From: Capra hircus | Lineage: Eukaryota; Chordata; Mammalia; Artiodactyla; Bovidae | Assembly (NCBI RefSeq): GCF_001704415.2 | Contig: NC_030826.1 | Location: 32,545,324 to 32,609,323, forward strand | DNA length: 64,000 nt | Direction: 5' to 3' | In this document: piece after piece, positions 33,892 through 44,029 of the stretch | Layout of the letters: the number at the start of each line of letters is the position of its first letter | Position numbering within the stretch: the stretch's first letter is position 1 | The notes under the pieces: generated by a model | What the model saw: only the letters and a program-made list of their open reading frames with translations | Told to the model about the DNA's origin: nothing | The model's database searches: none | Position numbers and translations under genes: made by a program

Positions 33892-35651
33892 CCTGGGAAT
33901 CACCCCCCCCCCCAAAAAAAATGGTTAAGATAGTAAACTTCATGTACATGTTTTATACCACAGTGTTTAAAAAGTTAAAAATCAGGGCCTTTTAGCCTAA
34001 AGATCAATGTCTTTCTTTCACTAGTCACCCTATTCAAGGAGGAAGAACCAACAAGCTGTTGGGCATGTGAGCAGGAACCAGGTGGCCACCTTTGGGGTGA
34101 TCAGCCTTCAAGAAAAGCAGAAGCAGGGCGTGCGCTCAGCAAATGGGCTGGGCATTGGGGCAGGTGGGGCCCAGCTCATGCCAGGCCTCACCTCAGGCAT
34201 GTCCCATCCCCAGATGGATCTTGTGTGCCCCCTAAAGGTGGAACTCAACTTGTTATTACAGAGGTGGCTGCGATCAAAAATGTTTGTAACTGTCGGGGGC
34301 AGGGAGCTAAACATCTAGGTGGAAATATGCATGCCTGGAGTTGGATGGGGCTGGGAAGGTGGGGGCTGAAACCTGAACTGGCAAATTAGATCTACTTTAA
34401 CATGGTGGGGGGGAGGCGGTGGGATTGGCATTTGGGGGTGTAGTTCTTCATACCAGCTCATAAACATGCCAGGTTTGTCCTGTACAAACTAAGGGAGGAG
34501 CTTGACCTTTTGAGCCCAATTGTGCAGTTGAAGCAGCCATGTGCTTCCTGGGACAGGGCACATGTAATCCAACCTGCTGAGTCGGGCAGGGCAGGGCAGG
34601 GGGTCCCTGCACCCCAAAAAAATGGCCACCCAGGGCTGACTTCAGTGTCAATGAGGAGGAGGAAGGAGCTGCAGGGCTGGGAATATCTTTCTTATCCAAT
34701 CATGAATATGCACAGGTATCAAGGGTCCATTTTTGGGAATGGGGGGGGGGGTCCCTGAAGGTGGATATTTCTTCCCTCTGAAATTCACCCAGGCTGCCCG
34801 GGAGCCCCTGGATGGCCTGGAATGTTTATCCAAGGTGACAGATGTCTTAGTGTTGCTCCTTTTCAGCCACTGGGGCGTTAAGACCGTCTGCCTCCATCAC
34901 AGCCAACAGTCACACACATTGCCAGGTAGCAGCTTCAGTGGTCTTGCACCTGACCTTGGCAAAGGCAGGTGGACATATATGCATGATTCTGCTCCCCGAG
35001 CAAAAGATTCAACTGCTTATGAAAAACAGTATTGTTTTCCCTCTTGGTTGTCTAAGTCATAGGAAATTTTTGTGCGGTGATGCAAAAATCCCAGAAAGTT
35101 TGGTTTTTAAAAGTTCCCTCAAATGTGGGTGGTTCCTCAAGTTTGCCCAGATTTATCGACTACCCTGAAGCCATAAATCAAGCCTGAAGCTTTCACCCCA
35201 ACACCCTCCATAGGCCCCTGGGATCCTCATTAGTGAATTTTGGCAGCTGGCTGTTGCGTGCAGGACTTTTAAACTTGAAGTTAGAATGACTCTACAAGCC
35301 TAAATTAACAGTCAGCAGAGAATATCATTTGAGCTCAGTTAAGGACAACCCTCCCAAGATTCAAAATCCCTCTTAGGCATCGTAATTAGTCCCAAATGAG
35401 TTAGCTGTTTTCCTTGAAAAACTTGTCTTTGTTGTTTTACTCAATCCGTCACCTGTGTATAGTACTGTGGGAAGCCTACCCAACCCAATTCCTTCTCCTG
35501 CCCTCCCCGCCCCCACCTCCTCCCCACCCAGACCACTAAGATGCCCCCTCAATGTCCAAAGCAGCCAACAGTGCATTGACATGGAGAGATGGGGGCTGAC
35601 AAGGAAGCCCTCGGTCAGTGCTGCCTCTGTAAAAACATCAATCCTCTTGTG
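33892..35651. other. single-copy DNA, possible conserved noncoding block
   Basis: C, A and G runs lie at 33903-33921 and 34740-34750. The stretch about 34900-35430 lacks repeat landmarks and is dense in homeobox-type ATTA motifs (CTAAATTAACAG, GTAATTAG). No exon is supported. Conservation is unknown. Confidence 0.4.
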
Positions 35652-35722
35652 TTCTGTTCAGTCATGTCCAACTCTCTGCAACCCCGTGGACTGTAGCCCA
35701 ACAGGCTCCCCTGTTCTGCAGG
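35652..35722 (-). repeat. Bov-tA SINE fragment
   Basis: TGTTCAGTCATGTCCAACTC, GCAACCCCGTGGACTGTAGC and CCAACAGGCTCCCCTGTTCT, reversed. Confidence 0.85.
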
Positions 35723-35759
35723 AGGAGCAAACAGTTGGCCTGAAAACCCAAATTCCTGG

Positions 35760-36231
35760 GGCTTCCTTGGCGGTCCAGTGGTTAACACTCTGAGCCTCCA
35801 AAGCAAGGGACACAGGTTCAATCCCAGGTTGGGGAAATAAGAGCCCACATTCTGCACAGTGTGGCCAAAACGAAGCAAAATAAAATAGGCCTGGACTTCT
35901 CTGGTGGCCCAGTGGTTAAGAAGCTGCCTGCCAATGCAGAGGACACGGGTTCAGGGAAGATCCTTCTTGCCACAGAGCCGTTCGGCCCAGGAGCCACAAC
36001 TACTGAGACTGCATGCTCTGCAGCCCGAGCTCCACAACAAGAGAAGCCACCGCAGTGAGAAGCCCGCACACTGTAACTAGAGGGTAGCCGCCACTCACAA
36101 CTAAAGAAAGCCCACGTGCAGCAACAAAGACCTAGCAAGGTCAAAATAAAATAATTTTTTAAAAATAAAAATACCCTATTTGTTCTCTCATAGAAAAAAA
36201 AAAAGCAATATAAAGTTTAAAATAATTTTTT
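35760..36231 (+). repeat. composite CHR insertion (CHR-2 then CHR-1)
   Basis: A CHR-2 head (35760-35886: GGCTTCCTTGGCGGTCCAGT, GACACAGGTTCAATCCCAGG) is followed a few bases later by a CHR-1 (35893-36170: GACTTCTCTGGTGGCCCAGT, ACAAGAGAAGCCACCGCAGT, TAACTAGAGGGTAGCCGCCA), then about 60 bp of A-rich tail. The whole block is flanked by near-identical 15-bp copies ending CCAAATTCCTGG (35745-35759 and 36232-36246). CHR-1 probably landed in the tail of an existing CHR-2. Confidence 0.87.
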
Positions 36232-36564
36232 AAACCAAATTCCTGGTGTGGATATGGGGGGAGGGGGTGATGAGGGGTACTGTAGCTCCTGACAATAGCA
36301 ATTTACATTTGGGAAAGATTTTAAATCATATGTTAGAGGATCGTAATTGTAGGGCTTCTTAGAACTGGTGGTTTGCCTACTGAGCTCCCAGCATGTGCTC
36401 AGCCTCCTGCAGGAAAGGGGGTGAGCCCGAACAGCTCCAGAGCCCCTCCCTCCCCCTCGGTCCCAGCCTTCTCCCTGCCTTCAAGCAGACCACCCAGCTT
36501 TCACCTGCTTGATTTCACCCCAACAACATTTCATGGGAAGAAAGGTCTCTATGATTACAAAGAG

Positions 36565-36666
36565 TAGATAAAATAAATATTCTATATATAATATCAATAT
36601 ATATTATTTATAATATACTGTATTATATATAATGGTATATAATGTGTATAACATTATATGTAGTAT
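36565..36666. repeat. AT-rich, partly self-complementary tract
   Basis: About 100 bp of TATATAATAT-type sequence with hairpin potential. It lies just before two Bov-tA copies. Confidence 0.85.
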
Positions 36667-36888
36667 GGGGGCTTCTCAGTTGGTACCAGTCATAAAGAAT
36701 CTGCCTGCCAGTACAGGAGCCGCAGGAGACAGGGGTTTGATCCCTGGGTCGGAAAGATCCCCTGGTGGAGGAAATGGCAACCCGCTCCAGTATTCTTGTC
36801 TGAAAAACCCCATGGACAGAGGAGCCTGGTGGGCTACTGTCCATTGGACTGCAGAGAGTCAGACATGACTGAGCCACTGACCACCACC
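36667..36888 (+). repeat. Bov-tA SINE
   Basis: GGGGCTTCTCAGTTGGTACC, GAATCTGCCTGCCAGTACAG, GTTTGATCCCTGGGTCGG and GTCAGACATGACTGAGCCAC. A duplicated gcaGGAGAC-type segment is slightly expanded. Confidence 0.92.
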
Positions 36889-36916
36889 ACATATATAACA
36901 TAGGATAATACTATAA

Positions 36917-37042
36917 CCCTGGAAGAGGAAATGGCAACCGGCTCCAGTATTCTTGCCTGAAAAATTCCATGGCCAGAGGAGCCTGGTAGGTTACAATCCA
37001 TGGGGTCACAAAGAGTCAGACATGACTGAGCAACTGAGCACA
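36917..37042 (+). repeat. Bov-tA SINE, 5'-truncated
   Basis: CTGGAAGAGGAAATGGCAAC, CATGGCCAGAGGAGCCTGGT and AGAGTCAGACATGACTGAGC. It separates two AT-rich tracts. Confidence 0.92.
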
Positions 37043-37180
37043 CATATAATAAATTATATATATATGCATTATATAGTATTACACTGTAATATATTATATA
37101 TAGCATAATATACTAATTACATATATACTTATGTATATATGCCACTGATTTAGCTGATTTTGACATGCATATAAAATTAC
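37043..37180. repeat. AT-rich tract, continued
   Basis: ATATAATAAATTATATATAT and similar runs to about 37140. Probably the same expansion as 36565-36666, split by the two SINEs. Confidence 0.8.
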
Positions 37181-37184
37181 TCAA

Positions 37185-37375
37185 AATACAAATATCCAAC
37201 AAAAAGTTTCTATGGTAAAATACAGGGAACTACATTCAATATCCTGTGATAAACCATCATGGAAAAGAATATATGTGTGCATAACTGAGTCACTTCACTG
37301 TGCAGCAGAAGTTAACACAACATTGTCAATCAACTATACATCAGTAAATGTTTTTTTAATTTTTTAAATATAAAT
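37185..37375 (+). repeat. L1 LINE 3' end
   Basis: GGTAAAATACAGGGAACTAC, TATCCTGTGATAAACCATCA, ATAACTGAGTCACTTCACTG, TTAACACAACATTGTCAATC and a T/A-rich end. Confidence 0.88.
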
Positions 37376-37867
37376 ATTCCTCTTGCCTATGATGCCTTTT
37401 CTGAATCACATGGATTCGACACGTGTGTCTACAGTTCATTCCTAATGAGAAAGAGCACTTCAGGCCAACAGGAAACTAACTCTGGAGGAGATCTGTCCCT
37501 AGGGAAGACGCTCAGACGTCAAAAACGAGGACTGTTTGGATGGAGATGATCTCTGGCAGGAATGCCCTTGGCGGGTCTTGTGTGTCCCGAATTAACGCTT
37601 CGAAGTCAAGCCAGCCAAGAGGACCGGCTCTTCCTCCCCGAAGAGGCCATGAGCACCGAGATGTTGTGCAGATGTGGCTGCCTCTGTGGAAGGCCCTCCT
37701 GGGAAAGGAAGGGCTGAGCTCACCAGGTGGCTGCAGGGCCCGGCCTCGGAGGTGTGCTGTGCAAGAAGCAGGCCCTGGGCCGTCGTCCTGACTTAAGGTC
37801 CTCGCGGGTGGGCATGGGGTGCAGCAAGCAGAGTGGCTCCAGGACAGACATGGGTGCTGCCTGCGCT

Positions 37868-38075
37868 GTGGGCTCAGTCACTCGGTCTCATCCGACTCTT
37901 CACAAGCCCACAGACAGAGGAACCTGGCGGGCTACCGTCCATGGGATTTCCCAGGCAGAATTCTGGAGTGGGTTGCCATTTCCTCCTTCAGGGGATCTTC
38001 CCAAGCCAGGGATCAAACCCATGTGCCCTGCCTTGGCAATCAGATTCCTTTACCACTGAGCCACCTGGGAAGCCT
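37868..38075 (-). repeat. Bov-tA SINE
   Basis: Reversed: CTCAGTCACTCGGTCTCATC, ACGTCCATGG-like core in CTACCGTCCATGGGATTTCC, GGGATCAAACCCATGTGCCC and TGAGCCACCTGGGAAGCC. The internal part is somewhat diverged. Confidence 0.88.
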
Positions 38076-38962
38076 ATACTGGACCCATTCTCATTCTGTC
38101 CCCAGTCTTTAGCGGGGCTTTCTCTCTGGGAAGCATCGAGCTCCATGCTGAGGGGACTGAGGTGGGGAGGAGGGCCCTGTTGTGAGGTTGGGGGAGGGGC
38201 CCTACGTACAGGTGATGGAATGTCCTGTGTGAGATGTCTCTGCTCCAGGGCCCCGGGGTGAGGCAGGGCCTGACGGGAAACCTAGCGAGGCTTTCTGAGC
38301 TTCGGGCAACCTTGCCAGCACTCTCATTACAGGGCTGTCTTTATGGACTTGGGGTCTACAAATATCTCCAGTCACAGTGAATGCACTTCCTCAGAGAGAT
38401 AGAATTTCAGCCTTAGGAGCAACCCCCATCTCCATGAACCCGCACACTGGTCTGAGGCAGGAAGCCCCTCCAGGACACCCTCCACGGATTGGCATTTTTG
38501 ATTGCCCTCAGGATGGGGTGCTCACTCCCACCTGTCAGGGGCTGGACTAGCTGGCATCCACTCAGAGGCACCTACTCTATAGAGCCAGCGTCCATTCTGG
38601 GGTGTGCAAGGAGGAATGCTATTCCCTGGGTGTCTGGCTTGCTTGAGTATGCCCAGGGCCCCAAGCTCAGGGATGCCAGGCCTTGGGTTATATCCCAAGT
38701 GGGGCGGCCAGCTGCCCACAGTCCCTCTGGAGGCTCACAGCTCCTTCTCCAGGCATGGCATGTGCCTCTCAAGGCAGTCGGCCTGGCCAGAGGTCGGGGG
38801 CACAGTACCTGATGCACCCCACCTGTACCCTTGCTCAGCCATGGGGCTTACGGTGACCTAAGCCTTCAGGGCTCCACCCAGCCTGGCGGCCAGCTCAGTT
38901 CAGCTCACAGTGTCCTGGGCTCCACTCGGATGTGCTGCCTTCCTGGCTTTCAAGAGTTCTTT
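38076..38962. other. single-copy DNA, nothing recognised
   Basis: Overlapping frames at 38489-38861 on both strands have no recognisable family. Confidence 0.4.
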
Positions 38963-39300
38963 TGTTTTTTAACGGGGATATAGTTGATTCACTCTGTTGT
39001 GTTCATTTAAAGCATACAACAAAGTGAATCAGTTATACATACACATATATCCACTCTTTTTTAGATTTTTCTCCCACGTAGGTCATTACAGAGTGTTGGA
39101 TAGGTTTCCCTGCGATATACAGTAGGTTCTATTATCTATGTTTGCATGCTCAGACACTCAGTTGGGTCCAACTCTGTGCCACCCTATGGACTGTAGCCCA
39201 CCAGGCTCCTCTGTCCATGGAATTCTCCAGGCAAGAATATTGGAGTGGGTTGTCATTTCCTTCTCCAGGGAGTGGTATGTATATGTCAAGCTCAATCTTA
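38963..39300 (-). repeat. antisense L1 3' UTR, split by Bov-tA
   Basis: Reversed UTR: AACGGGGATATAGTTGATTC, AAGTGAATCAGTTATACATA, TATATCCACTCTTTTTTAGA and GATATACAGTAGGTTCTATT up to about 39142, continued as TATGTATATGTCAAGCTCAA after the SINE. Confidence 0.88.
39143..39271 (-). repeat. Bov-tA SINE inside the L1 UTR
   Basis: Reversed: CATGCTCAGACACTCAGTTG, ACCCTATGGACTGTAGCCCA and GTTGTCATTTCCTTCTCCAG. The tRNA-derived head is missing. Confidence 0.9.
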
Positions 39301-39357
39301 GCTTTGGAGATTGTTTTTTTTTTTAAAGCAAGAGAGTGGGGTTTGTTCGGGGTTGGT

Positions 39358-39510
39358 TTTTTTTTTTTTTCCCATTTATTTTATTTGGCTACATCGGGTC
39401 TTCATTGCTATGCAGCATGTGGGATCTCAGTTCCCCTACAGGAGACTGAACCTGCATCCCCTGCATTGGAAGGCAGATTCTTAACCACTGGACCACCAGG
39501 GAAGTCCCTG
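39358..39510 (-). repeat. CHR-type SINE
   Basis: Reversed: a T-rich tail, TTTGGCTACATCGGGTCTTC, GCAGCATGTGGGATCTCAGT, GACTGAACCTGCATCCCCTG and ACCACCAGGGAAGTCCC. Confidence 0.9.
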
Positions 39511-40631
39511 GAGGCTCCTAACTTCCTGCCTTTCGTTTCTGCCATGGCTCAGGGGTCTTTTTGCACTATTTCAAGCGCATCAAGTTCCCTGTGAGCACGG
39601 GGGCTGTCTCTCTTTGTAAACTCTCATCAGCCACGTGGCTGCCAGTTTCAGTCCCAAGTCCCCCACCTCAGAGATTCTTCTAGCCCTGTCTGTCACCACC
39701 CGCTACTAACCTCACCCTTTCTCAGCATCTTCGGCACCTTCAAGCTCCACCTGCCCAGCCAGGGTCTGTCTCATCGTATCCTGCCTCCAGCTTCTCTCTG
39801 ACTCCTCCTCCCAGTGAGCTCCTAACAGAAGAATTTCGTGTCTTCTTTTAATCCCCTTTGAAGCACGTAATAGGCTTTTAAGAATGTTTGTTGAATGAAG
39901 ACATGAAAACAATTTGAGCCCTGCCCTTGAAGAACCTCATAATCTGGAGGTGGGCAGGGGAAAGGATAACAAAGGACTGCAAGGCAGCAGGAGGCGGGGC
40001 AGCGATCACCCCAAGTGCTGGGCGAAGTTTGCTTGCTTGATAAGATGTGCACACCGTCTGTCTCGTTCTTCCCTTGAGTCATTGCATCCAAACCTCCAGT
40101 CAGCTTTATTCCTTACAACACATACTTGGGTTTGTGCTAAAATAAGGAGACCTGTTATCATGAAAATCGTGGTGATTGCACCTGGGCGATGATTCACAGT
40201 CTTCAGAACTTTCTGTGAACAGAGAGTCTGCATGGAGGGAGCAGTGATGGGCTGGGTGCTTCTGGAGCTCCTTCTAGATCAAATTCCCTTACTTTACGGA
40301 AAAGAATAGACATTCCAAATGGCTTTCCTAAGTTCCTGCAGGGACGTGGGCTCCCGGGCAGCATGTTTGCTTTCAAGGACCTGTTCAGAAAAACATGTGC
40401 CAGGGCACCGTGACACCCACTTACCTGTCCCTGACATCACACCTGTACCTGGAGGTTCCCCAAACCATTTGCCCGTGAGCACAGACCCCTCGAAGGTGTT
40501 CTCCTGCCCCTGAGGCTGAAGACCACAGGAGTAAAATTCTTTCCTGATTGAAATTTATCATCAGTACGATAAAGATGTTGCCAGCGCTTAAGCCAATTAG
40601 GCCAGTCCCCTCTTTCAGTGTATTGGTTTTC
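39511..40631. other. single-copy DNA with possible ancient repeat
   Basis: The part at about 39913-39995 (CCCTTGAAGAACCTCATAAT) resembles a widespread ancient mammalian repeat. The family is not certain. No gene is supported. Confidence 0.4.
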
Positions 40632-40719
40632 TCCAGGGGAATCTTCCCGACCCAGGGCTCGAACCCAGGTCTCCTGCATTACAGGCAGATTCTTTACCAT
40701 CTGAGCCAGGAAAGAAGCC
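40632..40719 (-). repeat. Bov-tA SINE fragment (tRNA-derived half)
   Basis: CTCCAGGGGAATCTTCCCGA, CCAGGGCTCGAACCCAGGTC and CATCTGAGCCAGGAAAGAAG, reversed. Confidence 0.88.
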
Positions 40720-41389
40720 CATATTGATTTTAGTAGGGGTCAATTCTAGGTTGATTTCTAGGTCATAGGAGTATAATCTTAGTAAGTAGTCATGGTGCTG
40801 AAGTGGGCTGTTTAGGAAAAAAAAAAAAAAACTGATTTGTAGTATCTGCTGATTTCTGTGGTGTGAACACTCCCACCCTGGTCCATTTCAAGCTGCCAAC
40901 ATAATGTCGCGGAGTCGGCAAGGGGCCAGCTGTTCTTGGCATTGGAAGTATTCATACAGTTAGCTCTTATGAGCCCCTACGAGTGGCTGTTCCAGCCACA
41001 TTTACTGAGATTTTTCTAGGAGCTAGGCATTTCTTTAGGTTCGCTGAATCCTAGCATTTAAACTGCGATTTATCTATGACAATAGGAACAATTAAGAGTA
41101 CTTACCTCTCTGGTTTTGTAAAATCTTAAGTCATACAAGGTGACTAAGCCCTGCCTGGCTCATGGGAAGCTCTCAGTAAACAAAAACAACCATAACTGTC
41201 CTTACTACTCCATAACTCATTTCATTTACTCTTTTCAGTAGCTGAGGGCAGCCAATATCTGTCTGTCAGGCACGGGGAAGATAATGCCACAATTCCCCTT
41301 GTGACAGATCTCCTTGAGGATAAACTGTGACAGCGTCAGCTGGGCTGAGCTAAGGGATGCCCAGAGAGCTGGTAAAATGTCATTGCTGA
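40720..41389. other. single-copy DNA, possible conserved noncoding block
   Basis: A short A run lies at 40816-40831. The rest has no repeat landmark and no exon. The part at about 40850-41240 is a plausible but untested conserved noncoding candidate. Confidence 0.35.
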
Positions 41390-42005
41390 GTGTCAGTGGC
41401 AAGGGTGTCTCTGGAGGAGATTAGCCTTTGAATCCATGGACGGAGTAAAGATCACCCCCACCTGTGCAGGTGGGCCTCATCCAACCTGCTGAGGGCCTGA
41501 ATAGAATAAGAAGACAGAGAAAGGCAAATTCTCTGTCTCTCTGCTGGAGCTGAAACACTCCTCTTCCCCTGCCCTCTAGCACTGATGCTCCTGGTTCTTG
41601 GACTTTGGGATGCAGACCAGCTCTTACACCATTGGTGCCCGAATTCCCAGATCTTTAACTCGGACTCAGTTACACCACTCAGAAAGTGAAGAGGAACTAA
41701 AGAGCCTCTTAACAAGGGTGAAAGAGGAGAGTGAAAAAGCTGGCTTCAATCGCAACATTCAAAAAACTAAGATCATGGCATCCAGTCCCATCACTTCATG
41801 GCAAATAAAGAGGGGGAAAGTAGAAGCATTGACAGGAGACAGTGAAGGACAGGAAAGCCTGTGTGCTGCAGTCCACAAAGAGTCAGACGTGACTGAGCAA
41901 TTAAATAACAACAGTTAGAGTACAGGCTTTCCTGATTCTTCAGCTTGCAGAGGGCAAACCATGCGCCTTCTTGGCCTCCATCACTGCATGAGCCAAAGCC
42001 TATAA
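41390..42005 (+). repeat. old LTR-like element, split by BovB
   Basis: The left part (41390-41682) has GTGTCTCTGGAGGAGATTAG, CTTTGAATCCATGGACGGAG, TGGGCCTCATCCAACCTGCT and GAGGGCCTGAATAGAATAAG. The right part (41916-42005) has TTCAGCTTGCAGAGGGCAAA and GCATGAGCCAAAGCCTATAA. This order matches a common old mammalian repeat whose exact name I cannot fix. No retroviral coding region adjoins it. Confidence 0.65.
41683..41915 (+). repeat. BovB LINE with internal deletion
   Basis: It begins AGAAAGTGAAGAGGAACTAA and follows BovB to about 41823 (CACTTCATGGCAAATAAAGA). It then jumps to the last 70 bp (GGACAGGAAAGCCTGTGTGC, AGTCAGACGTGACTGAGCAA). Several hundred bases of the usual 3' region are missing. 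Flanking CAGTTA-containing sequences suggest a decayed target duplication. Confidence 0.88.
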
Positions 42006-42325
42006 CAAGTCACTCTGGAGCTGTTAACCAGCATGAAATTTTCTTAAGGGTAATCAGTTTTAGATGGCAGGTTTACAATTTTTCCACAACTTGCACTATT
42101 TATATTAAAATGTTTTGTAATTACTTCTTTACATATTATGTTCACACTTTCTTCTTAAAAAATTTAAAAATTGTTTTGTACAAATGTAACTCTAAAACCA
42201 AAAAACCAAAAGTCTCTAGCACCTGTTGATTGAGCTGAACACTCACAGAAGTACAGGGGGGTAAGGGCTTTACTGGGCAGTGGGCTAGAGGCAGGGGCCC
42301 TTCCCTCACTTGACCTGTACTCAAA

Positions 42326-42812
42326 GCTTATTAAAAAGCAGAGACATCATTTTGCTGACAAAGGTCCGTATAGTCAAAGCTATGGTTTTTCCAGTAGTTA
42401 TGTACAGATGTGAGAGTTGGATTATAGAGAATGCTGAGCGCTGAAGAATTGATGCTTTTGAACTGTGGTGTTGGAGAAGACTCTTGAGAGTCCTTTAGAC
42501 TGAAAGGAGATCCAACCAGTCAGTCCTAAAGGAAATCAATCCTGAATATTTATTGGAAGGACTGATGCTGAAGCTGAAGCTTCAATACTTTGGACACCTG
42601 ATATGAAGAGCTGACTCATTAGATAAGACCCTGATGCTGGGAAAGATTGAAGGCAGGAGGAGAAGGGAACAACAGAGGATGAGATGGTTGGATGGCATCA
42701 CCGACTTGATGGACATGAGATTGACCAAACTCCGAGAGATGGTAAAGCCTGGCGTGCTGCAGTCCATGGGGTCGCAAAGAGTCAGACACAACTGAGCGAA
42801 TGAACAACAATG
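42326..42812 (+). repeat. BovB LINE 3' part
   Basis: AAAAAGCAGAGACATCATTT, TGCTGACAAAGGTCCGTATA, GAAGAATTGATGCTTTTGAA and TCGCAAAGAGTCAGACACAA, ending ACTGAGCGAATGAACAACAA. The frame is broken by several stops. Confidence 0.93.
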
Positions 42813-44029
42813 CAGCTCCTTCACTCCCCCTCCCCGTTATCCTCATCCACCCTTCTCCATCTCAGACACACACCTGTGTGGTCCTCGAGAACTGGATGAG
42901 CCCAGTTGTACATGTTGCTCATCGGTTGGGTATGAGGATCCACTAGTGGGCTCATCTCTGAGCGTCAAGCTCTGGACTATTCCTGAGTTTTGAGTGATTC
43001 TGCAGGACAGACGCTGGTGGAGAAAGGGCATGCTGGGAGGGGAGGTCTGAGTGGTCTTGTAGCTGCAACTCTGGAGCCGAGCTCTGCCCCCCAGGGCTCG
43101 GCACACTGTCTCCTGGGGCGGGCTATGGCACCCTGGCCAAGCTGCCCAGGGTGGGCATGCACAATGGAAGCCTGTTCCTGAGGAACCAGGAATAGTCTAA
43201 GAGAAAGAAGCCGAGAAGGAAAAATGTCTTCGTATCTGTTTTGCTTCCCACGCCTCACCCACTGCGAACATTAACTTCATACCAAGCTCCCACTGCTGGG
43301 GACCAGGGACGGGAGCTGTCAGAGTGGGGGCGGCAGCTCTGCACCACTTCTAGGTCCGCGGCGGCCCCGAGGCCTCGGCCCCATGCTCTGTGCTTTCAGT
43401 GTCCTTAAATATTTGTCAGCATCATCTGCGCCAGTCCTTTTCCAAGAGTGAAGAAGGAGGAATTTCCTTCTGAACTGCATTTCCCTTCTATTTTGGTATC
43501 ACTTTCCGAAGCGGAAAGGGTAGGCCTTCAGACCACTACGTGAGTTGGCAAATTCAAGTTCTGATGTTCCCATCTCACCTGCTGGAGGTGAGCCAGTCCC
43601 AGCACACCTTCAGCGCCTCAAACGGCAGGCAGGTATCACTGCTTGGAGGTGAGGGAATACAGGCACCCTGCCTTCACCTTGTTATGGAGTTCAGCCTTTC
43701 GGCAGGAACAAGAGGATTGTCAGTGACAAGGGTCAAGGAGCCTGCCTTCTAGTCACCAGTCTCACTACCTAAGAGAAAAGAGGGCAATTGTACTACCTGA
43801 AAATCACTTTCATTCTCACCAAGAGGCTCAGTGGTCATCAGGAAAGAAATTTCAGAAAGGTTCTCTGGGCTTACTCTTATCAGACAACAAAAGAGATGTT
43901 AAAGCTGCCATAATGGAAGCAATCTGACTCTGGCAAACAGACAGGCAGATCAATGAGCTGAAATAGAAAGTCCCCAAAGAGACTGGAAAACGTAGAGTAA
44001 TTTAAGGTATAAGAAAGGCAAGTTTCCAG
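42813..44029. other. single-copy DNA, partly GC-rich
   Basis: GC-rich with several CpGs around 43300-43390 (GTCCGCGGCGGCCCCGAGGC), then a non-repetitive block to about 43520. Open frames here have no recognisable domain. It could be regulatory, but there is no direct evidence. Confidence 0.4.
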
